Below, one piece after another: positions 1 to 10,632 of a stretch of 64,000 bases of DNA; the stretch's first letter is position 1; each line of letters begins with the position of its first letter. A program made the position numbers and the translations under genes. Below the pieces are notes generated by a model. The model had not been told where the DNA came from. It saw only the letters and a list, made by a program, of their open reading frames with translations, and made no database searches. Source of the DNA: Carposina sasakii (taxonomy: Eukaryota > Arthropoda > Insecta > Lepidoptera > Carposinidae). Location of the stretch: contig CP053153.1 in the NCBI GenBank assembly GCA_014607495.2, positions 10,354,001 through 10,418,000 of the forward strand, written 5' to 3'.

Positions 1-444
1 TCCTGTCACTATGTTTGTCCGCGATGGACTCCTAAACTACTTAACCGATTTTAAATTAAATTGGCACACCGTGAGCAGTCTGGTCCAACTTGAGAGATAG
101 GATAGCTTAGATCTTTAATTATAGTCGCTATTTTATTTTATTGCAAATTATTTGTCTATAATTAATTGACAGTCACAATTATCTGTTAACTCCAAAAGAT
201 TCTAACAGATGTCGATACTTTTCGACTGGATTGAGTAAGTAATCAATAGATGGCACTGCTATGGTAAACCGACAAACGTGTCATATAAGCTACAATTCAA
301 TTTCCACGCGGACGAAGTCGCGGGCGTCCACTAGTAATATTATAGAATTCTAGACCACTGGACATCTAAGTGCTTGTTTTTTCCTTTTCAGTTTTTTTAT
401 TATTTGGTTCTTTTTTAATTATCAGAGATTTAGAAAAGGAAGAT
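1..444. other. Intergenic, repeat-derived
   Basis: No gene is seen. A Helitron-like 3' end lies at about 304-334: a GC-rich short hairpin (GCGGACGAAGTCGCGGGC) followed by CTAG and then T. Similar ends recur at 6641 and 22631. The rest is AT-rich and unassigned. Confidence 0.5.
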
Positions 445-448
445 AGGG

Positions 449-1259
449 TGTCGCGTTGTTCAAAATTCCCGCGACATGGTGCCGTCGTTATATTTCAAAA
501 ACGTTTTGGGCGTTGCCAGTCTAGCCGGAATTTCGTCTTTTTGGCACTAAGATTACCTTTTATGGTAATAAAATCTCTAAAATTCACGCCGGGCGGGGAC
601 ATTAAAATATTAACCAATGGCAAGGCCATTCTAGGCTGAGGTCAATAACCGTGCGGCCAAGTAGATACAAGGCTGTTGCCTCGATCGCGCGGTCGCCGGC
701 ATTACCAAAGTTTGTCTCAGAGGATTAGGAACTATTTTGAAGCCTAAGTTAATTCCTCGTTCCTTACCTATTATAAATATTACTTTCTGCTGTTTTGCAA
801 TTCAAATAGTCGCCATAGTGCAACTCAATAATTTAATCTGTGATAAGTGTCGCCACTTCGAACTAGGTTCGGTGGCGATTACGTCCGGATTTGGATTTCA
901 TTCGGAATTGGATTTCGTTCGGAATTGGATTTCGTTCTGAATCGGATTGGATTTGGAGTATTCCAAGAATTGCCGACTATTAACGGAAGTGACCGCCTCG
1001 CTGCCTCGGCTGCTACCGGGGATACGTCTCGCCAAAGTTACGTGTCTACTTTGTAAACAATTTTAATATTTATCGGAGAAACCAGGATTAGTCACCCACG
1101 ACCTGTTATCGCGTTACTTTAATAAATTAGTCTCGTGTTCAAAAATTGTTTTTTTTATTTAATCACTTAGTTTTACCGTATTTTTCTTTTGTTTTAAATT
1201 CATTAACTGGACCTGTCCACTTCTTGCCTGTAATAGGGGAAGAAGGGGACAGCGTTTCA
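449..1259 (+). repeat. 5' LTR
   Basis: This copy starts TGTCGCG and ends TTTCA. It matches 2585-3395 almost perfectly; the differences are a few substitutions around 938-1011 and a T-run shift near 1150. A TATA-like stretch (TTATAAATATT, about 770-780) and an AATAAA at about 1120 are candidate promoter and polyadenylation signals inside the LTR. Confidence 0.93.
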
Positions 1260-1260
1260 T

Positions 1261-1273
1261 TGGCGCCCACTCG
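1261..1273 (+). other. Primer binding site of the LTR element
   Basis: TGGCGCCCACTCG lies one base after the 5' LTR. TGGCGCC is complementary to the 3' end of a tRNA ending GGCGCCA. The exact tRNA was not determined. Confidence 0.75.
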
Positions 1274-1705
1274 TTTTTATTATATAACATTGATCCTGGT
1301 TTCTAGGTGATTGGTGAGTCATATTTATTATCCTGTGTACTTTTGCAGCTTTGTGTATTTTTTTTATCTCATAGCAGTAGTGCTCGCGGCCTGGCACGCC
1401 CGGTGAAATACTGCGACCCAATAGACTCCAACCCTTATTTTGGGGTTGTTGGAAGAAATTGGGTACCCGTTATTTTCACAGGTCCGCATATTATATAAGT
1501 ATTTTTATTCTTTATATATATATATTTATTTCTTCTGTTTCACTCACTACCTTTTTTCATTTAGCGAGTTATCCAGATATTTCGTTATTTTCAATGGATT
1601 TTTTTTTGTACTACCTTCGGGGTGTTTTTTTTTCCTTTTTTTAAATTTTTTTTTACATTCTCTTTTTCACATTTTTTAAATTTAAATATAATTTATCAAG
1701 TCAAG

Positions 1706-1885
1706 ATGTCGCGGCCTACAACCCCGACATTATATTTGTCACCAAATCCTTCGGCTGATCCGTCATCACCTACATTACCTGCGGTGAAGGATGAGCCGTG
1801 CGTCAAGTGCAATGACGTTGCACCTGCTATCACGGTGGTATGCGACCGCAATAATTTATCCGAGCTCCTCAAGCTCAAGTTCGCT
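1706..1885 (+). pseudogene. Possible gag N-terminal remnant
   Basis: An ATG at 1706 opens a Pro/Ser/Thr-rich frame of about 60 residues (beginning MSRPTTPTLYL, with a CVKC motif), then the frame drifts into Phe-rich sequence and stops at 1966. The position just after a T-rich leader in the interior suggests a truncated gag start. No capsid or zinc-knuckle domain is visible. This is inference from position only. Confidence 0.3.
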
Positions 1886-2572
1886 TCATTTCAAATCTTC
1901 ACTTGTTTTTACTTTACAAGATATGTCTGGGAAGAGTATTGGGGATTGGCATATCAAAGATTTTAGATTGTCTAATAATTCTATATAATTTTTCATGTAT
2001 AATTTTTCTTTATTGTTACCTTCTTGCTTTCATTTCTTAATAGGTTTAGCGTGATTTCGGAATTTTATTCGAGAGTAATTAGATTGGCAGCGAGTTCGAG
2101 ATCAATGGTGGTTGTCGGAGATTTGGTATGTTAGGAAGGTCAACCCAAAGCCTTATCACTCAAGCGGATGATGACTTGTTAAATAAGCCTTTTTTTTTTC
2201 TTCATACCTTAATTTTCTTTTAATTAAGGCCTCATCAAACGCAGCAGGGCGGTTAGTGACCCTGCACCTAACTAATATATTTAATCTTCTGGGCATCGCT
2301 ATATTGTTCTCGAATCTTATCGTTAGGGACAAAATTTCGTTCTAGGATCACTTGTCATGAGTCAGCCTAACAATATTCTAGTTCTGATCTCTATTGTGTC
2401 AGAGTAAGTGTGATTGCAATTTCAGCAACTCACACATAGTATGAATATGATGTATGATTGATGATGGTATGTATGGATCGTATGTATGTTGATGAGTGTT
2501 TCCGAGGTTTTTTTAACTCCTTCGTCCTTGGCGGTTTTGTCGTCGTCTTCTACGCCTAAAAACCTTTCTGTC

Positions 2573-2584
2573 GAGGGGGGGCAA
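2573..2584 (+). other. Polypurine tract
   Basis: GAGGGGGGG followed by CAA sits directly before the 3' LTR, the expected place for the plus-strand primer of an LTR retroelement. Confidence 0.75.
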
Positions 2585-3395
2585 TGTCGCGTTGTTCAAA
2601 ATTCCCGCGACATGGTGCCGTCGTTATATTTCAAAAACGTTTTGGGCGTTGCCAGTCTAGCCGGAATTTCGTCTTTTTGGCACTAAGATTACCTTTTATG
2701 GTAATAAAATCTCTAAAATTCACGCCGGGCGGGGACATTAAAATATTAACCAATGGCAAGGCCATTCTAGGCTGAGGTCAATAACCGTGCGGCCAAGTAG
2801 ATACAAGGCTGTTGCCTCGATCGCGCGGTCGCCGGCATTACCAAAGTTTGTCTCAGAGGATTAGGAACTATTTTGAAGCCTAAGTTAATTCCTCGTTCCT
2901 TACCTATTATAAATATTACTTTCTGCTGTTTTGCAATTCAAATAGTCGCCATAGTGCAACTCAATAATTTAATCTGTGATAAGTGTCGCCACTTCGAACT
3001 AGGTTCGGTGGCGATTACGTCCGGATTTGGATTTCATTCGGAATTGGATTTCGTTCGGAATTGGATTTCGTTCGGAATCGGATTGGATGTGGAGTATTCC
3101 AAGAATTGCCGACTATTAACGGAAGTGACCGCCTCGCTGCCCCGGCTGCTACCGGGGATACGTCTCGCCAAAGTTACGTGTCTACTTTGTAAACAATTTT
3201 AATATTTATCGGAGAAACCAGGATTAGTCACCCACGACCTGTTATCGCGTTACTTTAATAAATTAGTCTCGTGTTCAAAAATTGTTTTTTTATTTTAATC
3301 ACTTAGTTTTACCGTATTTTTCTTTTGTTTTAAATTCATTAACTGGACCTGTCCACTTCTTGCCTGTAATAGGGGAAGAAGGGGACAGCGTTTCA
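2585..3395 (+). repeat. 3' LTR
   Basis: This is the second 811-bp copy of the LTR and is followed directly by the AGGG duplication at 3396-3399. It reads GATGTGG where the 5' LTR has GATTTGG, and GCCCCGG where the 5' LTR has GCCTCGG. Confidence 0.93.
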
Positions 3396-3550
3396 AGGGT
3401 ATAGTCACAGAACAGGTAATGGTATAGTCTTACGTTCGCCTGCTCAAAACTGAGCTAGAAACAACTACACTCGCACTCTTACTCACACACATGCATTTAC
3501 GAATAGGTAGTAAACATTAGAAGCAATAACAGAGATAGGAAGACGTACTT

Positions 3551-3599
3551 TCAGTGTAGCGCGAACGAGACGGACCGGGTAATCCTTGCGATGAAGGTA
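3551..3599 (+). other. Candidate first exon of a secreted-protein gene (orphan)
   Basis: A TCAGT initiator-like motif (3551-3555) is followed by ATGAAG and a strong donor GTAAGT (3597). This 'ATG plus few codons, then phase-0 intron' layout is the one used by all five secreted genes between 29.8 and 57 kb. No matching second exon with a signal peptide was found downstream, so it may be a remnant of a gene broken by repeats, or chance. Confidence 0.2.
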
Positions 3600-4014
3600 A
3601 GTGACATTTCATTCGTGCACACCTGTATTCATATACTCTTTCTTTTTCTCTCACATATTGCACGAGTAACATTTATTATTTGAAAATATTTTTCGACAAA
3701 ATTGTATTGGTATAAATTTTTAAATACTTACGCATGATACGTGATTCCAGACAACTTTGTTACATTCCGTGAATGATTATGACACTTGTGAAAACAACAA
3801 GAAGGCATTGTAAACGCTAATTCGGTCAGTTGAATATATCTTAACGCAACGAGAACTTGTGATGCAGTCTACGTCGCGCTGGCGACTGACGGACTGACTG
3901 ACTGACGGGGAGGCATTATGGCTAATCCTCCTTTTATTAAAACTATATTTTTCATTATGCTTTGTTCACACATAGGCACTGTAACGTTCAACGTATCCGT
4001 CATTTACTGGATGG

Positions 4015-4210
4015 ATACATACATATAATCACGCCTTTATCCCTTACGGGGTAGGCAGAGCACCAAGAACCACATGGTGCCACTTCTGACCAATTTTGAG
4101 GGTATAGTTGAGATGTACAAGTTCGGTTAGTAGTGACAGGTGGTCAGCCCATCGCCTACAAAACACCAAGACCCTCTTGTCCCTCTATTGACTTGTACAG
4201 TATGCCCTTT
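4015..4210 (+). repeat. Dispersed lepidopteran repeat (LINE or SINE 3' part)
   Basis: It contains the segment CCCTTACGGGGTAGGCAGAG and a CACATGGTGCCACTTCTG block. I recall these as common in lepidopteran genomes as the tail of a dispersed retroelement. No other copy is seen in the window. Confidence 0.45.
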
Positions 4211-5226
4211 ATATACTTTATTACAGCAATTAAAATATTTTAGTACAAATAAACTCAATGTTTAACAAAACAACTACAGCAGATAATTCGAAAATACACA
4301 ATATCAGCCCAACATAAACTGTTTTCCTCGAATGCAAGACAAATTAATACCTTTTGGTACAAAAATACTACAATCTCATCAGTTTGCAAAATGTGTAAAA
4401 AAGGGTTTGTCGACTCTGATCATATAAAGCAGCATAGAAGATATGATGTACGATATACGGATACCATGTTTACAAGCAAATTCGCAGCATACCGCCGCTA
4501 TTCTACCAGGATGGCCCTCTCACCCCCGCACAGTTAAACCTCCGGTAAACATGACGGATACTTATTTCGTTCATCCAGTATTCGATGACAAAACGGAATT
4601 TTACCGGACCGTTTTTTTTACTGTATACTGTATATTGTACCCAAGTAGGTATATTGTGAAGTCGGTCATACAACACCATATGCGCCATCGACGAAAAAAA
4701 ACGTATCCGATAAAACGGAGACTATTTGTTGTGAAACGTTCCTTCACGGCCGATATGACGGATGGCGGCACCGTTATCCTAGAATACCATAGCTTTCTAA
4801 TGTGCTTATTAATGTAAATGACAATGGAAAGAAACAAAATAATTTCATTCTCATGCACTCAATCGTTTTTTTTCTGATTAAAACTAAGCTAATCGCCTTG
4901 TTACGTGCATGATATGGTTAGATTGGGTTCATTATGGGGATTAAGATAAAACTATCTATCGCGATGATTTGATAACAATAGGTAGGCACTTATAAATTGT
5001 TCACTGGTAATGCTAAAATCGCTAAAATTTAATTTTTTGGGTACCGCTTCCGTAGTAAAAGAGGTTTAGTTTCGTTTTCGTCCTGCTCTCTTCGGTGACA
5101 CGGGCATATTACGCACTTAACCGATATTTGCTGGACTTTGTTAGTATATTTTAATCTCAAACCAATGTAAAGATGCGCATGCGCCGTTTCCTATTGATTA
5201 TTAAGTTGTTACGTTTGGAAATTGAC
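4211..5226. other. Intergenic, nothing recognised
   Basis: An open frame at 4443-4817 encodes no recognisable protein and reads both strands equally well. Otherwise AT-rich. Confidence 0.5.
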
Positions 5227-5271
5227 ATAAAGCAAGTTATAAAATTATTAATAAAGAAAATGGAAAAAAAT

Positions 5272-5350
5272 CTTCACCTGAGTGGGAATCGAACCCACGA
5301 CCGTTGCAAACCGTGCCAGCCGCTATAACTACTAAGCCACCGGGTCAATT
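5272..5350 (-). repeat. tRNA-like segment, unit 1
   Basis: The minus strand shows a T-arm with a perfect 5-bp stem and TTCGATT loop, and an acceptor-like pairing GACCCGG/TCAGGTG with mismatches. It is repeated in each unit and therefore belongs to the retroposon. It is not a single-copy tRNA gene. Confidence 0.6.
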
Positions 5351-5596
5351 ACTCAGATGACGAATTTTACCATCTCTTTTCTAAATTACATATTGGCAAC
5401 GTTATTCTTCATCCCGATAGCTATACACTAGCCAAATCTCGGCAAACAAAGCTGAATCCCTCAGCACAACGTTTAAAGATGAAACGATCAACCATATCCT
5501 AACGGATTATATTAATGGAGAAGTGTTTTTAAATTTATGTTAGTCAAGATATTATATATTATAAAATTATTAATAAAGAAAATGGAAAAAAAATTC

Positions 5597-5676
5597 ACCC
5601 GAGTGGGAATCGAACCCACGACCGCTGCAAACCGTGCCAGCCGCTATAACTACTAAGCCACCGGGTCAATTACTCA
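5597..5676 (-). repeat. tRNA-like segment, unit 2
   Basis: This is the same tRNA-like structure as in unit 1, with CGAGTGGG replacing CTGAGTGGG, and again followed on the minus strand by a T-run. Confidence 0.6.
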
Positions 5677-6023
5677 GATGACGAATTTTACCATCTCTTT
5701 TCTAAATTACATATTGGTAACGTTATTATTCATCCCGATAGCTATACACTAGCCAAATCTCGGCAAACAAAGCTGAATCCCTCAGCACAATTGAATCCCT
5801 CAGCACAATGTTTAAAGATGAAACGATCAACCATATCCTAACGGATTATATTAATGGAGAAGTGTTTTTATATTTTTATAAAGCAAGTTAATGAGGGATT
5901 TTCAGATAACTATTAAAAATTGTACAAATCGCGTGGATAGTTGGCGTGAGCGAATGTCCTACCGGAAATTCTGTATGATCATTGTTCAGTGACAAAATTT
6001 ATTAGGAACTAGATAGGTGGTAG

Positions 6024-6641
6024 TCTATACATATGATATAAATGTAACGGATCGCTGTCTGTACATGGAAGATATATGAGAAAAAATATTATACGTGACC
6101 TTTATCAACGCAATAGTATCCAAAAGCAGGGTTTGAAATTATGAAGAGAAATATTTTTTTGGATAATTATCCTAGCTGATTTGCCAATTAACTTCTTGAG
6201 ATTTTCTTTATTTAAATTATAATAATATTTATCTCAAAGAGGGTCTCAGTTTTTTGGCATTATTGAATAAACGGCAAAGAATAATACAATTTAAATTTTA
6301 AAAATACAATAAAATTCAGAGTTTGTTTTTTTAAGTAAAAAAAAAAGAAATTACGTAAAAATAAGAGAAACTCCTGAAATTCACACTTCTCTTGCCAGTC
6401 AAAGGTTTTTTGTTATGTCTAGCGCGTTTGGATATGTAAATAAACTTAGATTATTTTAGTGTTTGGTTTATATAATTATCAAAGATAATTATCAAGGTAT
6501 ATTTTAGCCGATTTTGATGCATTTTTTAGGAATATATTGTGACAGGTCCCACTTAACATATAGGCTACTTTTTATCCCGGATAATTTCGACATTTTGTTT
6601 TTTCTGTAGTCCATGTGGACGGAGTCGTGGGCGTCCACTAG
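6024..6641 (+). mobile_element. Helitron-like element carrying a nested insertion
   Basis: It starts TCTATACATATGATATAAA and ends with the hairpin region and CTAG followed by T, the pattern of non-autonomous lepidopteran Helitrons. Compared with the undisturbed copy at 22309-22631, the sequence stops matching near 6121 and resumes near 6505 (GAATATATTGTGACAGGTCC). About 380 bp in between is a different repeat also found in MEAF6 intron 3. Confidence 0.6.
6125..6506 (+). mobile_element. Nested inverted-repeat element
   Basis: It begins CAGGGTTTGAAATTAT and runs through GGATAATTATCCTAGCTGAT to GATAATTATCAAGGTATAT. It is homologous to 13425-13853, where both ends are better kept. It is inserted into, or replaces, the middle of the Helitron-like element. 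Confidence 0.55.
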
Positions 6642-7112
6642 TGTGCCAATATATGGCCTGTATACGTCCAACTAAATTGGGCCGCTGGGAATGATTCAAA
6701 GAAGATATAGTAGGTACCTACCTAAGAATTGCTTAGTTCTCCATTGCTTTAAATGAACAGACGGCTGATAAGTAACTTGCAGAAGCAGGGCAATAGCAAT
6801 GCAACGGTGAAAATTGTGAGTGCAATACAATTTACCTATTCTGTGTACCTGAACAGAATAAAATTGGACTGTAATCACCCCAAGATGATTTGTGAGTAGA
6901 GTAAGGTCAATATCCACTTTAAATTAGTTGGTAGCTTTGATACGAAACTGCATCATGTGGAGCTCCATGCAGTTTAGCAAGCTCACGGAACTATAAAATT
7001 ACAAAAATAGATTAATTAGATAAGAGGGCATTAATAGTATATTTTACAAAACTATATTTACAGCTACTTACCAATTTACTATACACAATATACAGACCTA
7101 CTTACATAAAAG
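6642..7112. other. Intergenic, 3' flank of DGCR6
   Basis: No gene or clear repeat is seen. It holds the 3' region of the minus-strand DGCR6 gene; no obvious AATAAA close to the stop was found. Confidence 0.5.
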
Positions 7113-8215
7113 TCATGGGGCATTCATTTTACTTAATCTTAAGATAAAATCAAGGAGGTACATTTGCACTTTAACTTCTATAGGTTTATTTGTAACGAAA
7201 AACCCCGGTACACCTGCTTGTTCTAAAGTAACTTGCTGATCACTGATCTAGAAACAAAAACAATTATTTTCTATATGGACAAATATGTAAAACAAAAATA
7301 ATCTACTTTTTTCCATTTGTTAATAGTTAACATTTTGAATTCTGCATTAATGCCCAAAGGTGCAATATTTAAAACACAGTACTATCTTGTTTTATAATTA
7401 AGCCTCACACAATATCAATCATTTAACTCAATGTGCAAAATGTGGATTAATCTATTTATAGAAAGAACAAAAAATAACTACCTTTTGGTCTAGTTGTATA
7501 ACTAATTTCATGTCAGTCTGTTTTAATTCCTCTCTTTGCCTATTTAAGAGAATAGCTTTTTGAGTTTCTAGCTCATCTGGCGGTGTAGTATTAACCATCT
7601 TCTGTATGTCCACTGTAAACAAGAATGGCAGAACCTATTATTGTTGGCCTGAATAGCAGAATAATAAAATTAAAACATTAGAAATATTTATGACAATCAT
7701 TCTAGAGGGCCCCAATGTGTAAGCAGAAATGGGTGCAGGTATGTAATGTGTTGCTATAGTGTCCATTGTATAATATTGTTGATATGAAATAAACTGACTT
7801 ACATGTATGACTATTTATGACTTGCAACCTTTGCTGAAACAAGTGTTTTTCAGTTACATGTTGTATTTCCATTAGACCTTTTACAATTTCGAAGACAGTA
7901 TCATTCAAAAGGCAATTTGCTAGTCCAGACAACAATTCAATTGGTACTCGCATCTGGTACTTCCTGCAACAAATAAGTGGCTACTCTAATAGTTTATTAA
8001 CAATGATTTCAGCTTATCTGTACTATCAATAGAAGCAAGAACAATTCGATTTCCATTATACATCATTATAAATAAGCAATTAGTTGGTTGTAGTTATCCT
8101 AGATATCATACGGTGGCAGCTCTTTAGCCATATCTTGCAACTGCTCTAGCAAGAAGTATAATTTCCTTTGAAGTGCTTCAGGTGATGGTTCCATTGGATC
8201 CACGACATCAGCCAT
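7113..8215 (-). CDS. gdl: DGCR6 / gonadal family protein, 4 exons, 176 aa
   Basis: Exons (minus strand): 8112-8215, 7803-7963, 7482-7612 and 7113-7247, all with GT-AG junctions and matching phases. The product resembles DGCR6 (gonadal in Drosophila). A short N-terminus is followed by LLNDTVFEIVKGLMEIQHVT (exon 2), a helical stretch ending KLVIQLDQK (exon 3), and QQVTLEQAGVPGFFVT with QMYLLDFILRL (exon 4), in the same order as the human protein. It is somewhat shorter than human DGCR6 (about 220 aa). It is probably an intracellular coiled-coil protein whose molecular role is not well settled. It is divergent from OSTM1, and a family X repeat lies 107 bp upstream of the ATG. Confidence 0.9.
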
Positions 8216-8321
8216 ATTACTGTTTATATCATACTAGACTGAATTAAGCTTTTGGCTCCGTGATCTTTCTTTGAATTAAACCAAAAAATTACAAAAAAAA
8301 ATATGTACCCATGGAGAAAAT

Positions 8322-8855
8322 ATTTTTTTTTTTTGTTTAGTTCATCCCGAAGGAAAGGCAAGGGGAACTAAGCCCATACAGCCATTGTCTTTAGTAAATG
8401 ATTTCTGAATTTATGATAGATGATGATGATGATGAATGGAAACGTCGGAAAACATCACTTTAAAATCCTCAAGAACAAGTGTAAAGTTAGTCAAAATGAA
8501 AAATTATTGCAGAAATAACTTACATGCGCCAATGAAGAGTAATATCTATAGTGATGTAGTAATCCGTGCCGCTAAAGTTACAAAAAACCATGCTTTTTCT
8601 ACTTACTCGGCTTACCTGCATATCAAACTGATTTTTGTTATATGTTAGATAGATAGATAGATAGATCGTTTATTTGACCATGCACACAGCACAAATCAAG
8701 ATAGAAACATAAGACACCAAAGTGTAACGGTCAAAATATAACTTATACAGAAACGCTTAGTCACTACCGAACGTGACACATGCAAGCCATTTACAAGATA
8801 ATTACTTTGATTTTCACAAGAAAATTACACCAAAGCCCCTTCCAGCTTTTCAATA
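8322..8855 (-). repeat. Family X copy 1, upstream of DGCR6
   Basis: On the minus strand it runs from about 8855 to a poly(A) end (T-run 8322-8334). Landmarks are CCCGAAGGAAAGGCAAGGGG, GTGTAAAGTTAGTCAAAATG and, at the 5' end, AGCTTTTC. A piece including a (GATA)n-type run (about 8643-8664) interrupts it. The poly(A) end faces the DGCR6 start. Confidence 0.75.
8643..8668 (+). repeat. (GATA)n microsatellite
   Basis: Five tandem GATA/TAGA units lie within the interrupted family X copy. Confidence 0.9.
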
Positions 8856-8924
8856 GGTAGTAAAAATATAAATATAATATTTACCGAATCCTATATTGCT
8901 GTGATATTAAATTTATTGTTAATA

Positions 8925-9510
8925 TCTATACTAATTAATATTATAAAATTTACATAATATGTTGAAGTCCGAGTTTGTTTCAGGTTATAATTATTTGTTT
9001 GTTTGTTTGAACGCGCTAATCTCAGGAACTACTGGTCTGATTTGAAAAATTCTGGGATTTTTTCCTTTCAATAAAAAGAAGCCTATGTTACTCCCTATTA
9101 CATTAACTATCTGTCAGTGAAAGTCCCGTCAAAATCGGTCCAGCCAATTCGGAGATTTGCGTGAACAAACAGACAGCCAATAGATGTCGATGGCGTAAAG
9201 TGAGAACGCGATATCGTTTGCAGTTCCTAATAACATGACCTCGGTTAGAACATATTTCTTTTTGTATTGTGTTACAAACAGACACTTCAATTTTATTTAT
9301 TTGTATAGAATAGCTGTACCTGTTCCGCGACTCTTTTAGCGTAAAGTACTAAAAAACCTAGCCTTCCTCGATTAATTAATAACTATCCTCTATAGATTAA
9401 TGAACTATCCAACACAAAAATATTTTTTCAAATCGAACCAGTAGTTCCTGAGATTAGCGTGTTAAGCTAAACAAACTGTCTAGCTTTGTATATTAGTATC
9501 TATATAGATT
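8925..9510. repeat. Helitron-like fragments in opposite orientations
   Basis: A plus-strand 5' end A|TCTATACTAATTAATATT begins at 8925 and is followed by the usual 'sense block' GCTAATCTCAGGAACTACTG. A minus-strand piece at about 9418-9510 carries the reverse of the same block and 5' end. No intact element is seen. Confidence 0.5.
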
Positions 9511-9977
9511 ATTTTTTATTTTATTTTATTTTTCTTAATGTATTATCCGTGACGAACAGATAATTCATTAAAATTACAATCTAGCCTAATTAGACTAATA
9601 AGTAATTTTTATCTAACTTAAATTGCTAAACCGTGTAAAACTAAGAACGTGTCCATCGGCACTTTTCTTATTGTCACTATTAAGGGGAAGTCACTTTGTT
9701 CATGTGTTCTTTAAAATTAGCACCCACTGCACTATATCACTAATTTAATGCACTAACTCAAAAGGTTTTGTCCTTTTAAGCCTCCTGACTATGTCCGTGT
9801 TGTCAAGAACCTGGATAGCCTCGACATTCACATAGATTATTAATTACTTATTTATAATCAGTATAAAATAAAAAACGTAACTAAATTTATGATTTTTTTG
9901 TTAAAAATCATTACTTATATCGAAACGTTCAATTTCTTGAATTCGTCACAACACTAGTTCTGTCAACGTCAAACACT
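9511..9977. other. Intergenic, nothing recognised
   Basis: AT-rich with a TTTTA run. No ORF and no recognised repeat. Confidence 0.5.
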
Positions 9978-10393
9978 GAAGGAGATTCGGCGGGAAAAGC
10001 TGGAAGGGTGCAGGTGTAATTTTCTTGTGAAAATCAAAAATTATTTGTAAATGGTTTGCATGTGTCTGTAAAGTGATGTTTTCTGGTAGATAAGTTATAT
10101 TTTGATTACTTGTGATGTGAATCTAGTGCGTGTGCGTGGTTTTATACGCAGGTAAGCTGAGTAAAACTTTAGCCGGAATACGATCTCTTCATGGTCCCAT
10201 GTAAGTTGTTTCTGCAATTATTTTTCATTTTGACTAACTTTACACTTGTTCTTGAGGATTTTCCCGACGTTTCTATTCATCATCATCATTATCATCCATC
10301 ATAAAGTTCAGAATATCATTTTACTAACGACAATGGCTGTATGGGCTTAGATCCCCTTGCCTTTCCTTCGGGATAAACTAAACAAAAAAAAAA
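9978..10393 (+). repeat. Family X copy 2 (most complete), upstream of OSTM1
   Basis: About 415 bp, from GATTCGGCGGGAAAAGC to a terminal poly(A) (about 10382-10393). Internal landmarks are TGTCTGTAAAGTGATGTTTT, GGTAAGCTGAGTAAAAC (a splice-donor-like site), CATGTAAGTTGTTTCTGC (another), a CATCAT-rich stretch, and CCTTTCCTTCGGGATAAAC. The terminal poly(A) and dispersed copies suggest a retroposon. No coding frame or clear Pol III box was found. It lies 240 bp upstream of the OSTM1 ATG, in the same orientation. Confidence 0.8.
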
Positions 10394-10632
10394 AAGATTC
10401 ATAGTCAAAGTTTAGCACAGATTTTGTTTAATCCTGGTTTAATCACTGTTTAAATTTTGATTTTCTTTTTTAAATAAAAGTTGACGTTATTAACTAGGAG
10501 TACCTTTCTGTGTTATTAACAAGATATTCATAGAGGAAAATAGAAGTTATTAATTTGATAAGTGTATAGTATTGATTGATTGTGCTTACTTCAACAAAGA
10601 AATTAACATCCTTGTTGATAAAGGTTGGCAAT

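Larger units (their letters stand above)
445..3399 (+). mobile_element. LTR retroelement, internally deleted, flanked by AGGG target duplication
   Basis: Two long direct repeats of 811 bp (449-1259 and 2585-3395), each starting TG and ending CA, enclose 1,325 bp. The 4-bp target-site duplication AGGG is seen at 445-448 and 3396-3399. A primer-binding-site-like TGGCGCCCACTCG begins one base after the 5' LTR (1261), and a purine tract (GAGGGGGGG, 2573-2581) precedes the 3' LTR. The interior has no protease, reverse transcriptase or integrase ORF, so this copy cannot move without help. A 4-bp duplication and this PBS fit a Ty3/Gypsy-type element, but BEL/Pao is not excluded. By eye the LTRs differ at only about four sites, so the insertion is recent. 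Confidence 0.93.
5227..5890 (-). mobile_element. Dimeric retroposon with tRNA-like units and 13-bp target duplication
   Basis: Two copies of a unit of about 300 bp stand head-to-tail (about 5240-5545 and 5555-5877). On the minus strand each unit starts near CTTCTCCATTAATATAATC and ends with a tRNA-like segment: A-box-like GTGGCTTAGTAGTTA, T-arm/B-box GTGGGTTCGATTCCCAC, then a run of T that could end Pol III transcription. The pair is bounded by a perfect 13-bp duplication ATAAAGCAAGTTA (5227-5239 and 5878-5890), so the dimer inserted as one piece. Other copies are at 22.9-23.18 kb (+) and, as a fragment, 44.8 kb. The second unit has a short internal duplication around 5770-5805. Confidence 0.8.

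Noticed and set aside
4443..4817. Open frame of 124 codons upstream of the tRNA-tailed retroposon
   Set aside because: No domain, signal peptide or splice partner; the opposite strand is equally open; composition is not gene-like.
5272..5350. A genuine tRNA gene on the minus strand
   Set aside because: The same segment recurs in at least four places as part of a repeat, and the anticodon arm does not fold convincingly.
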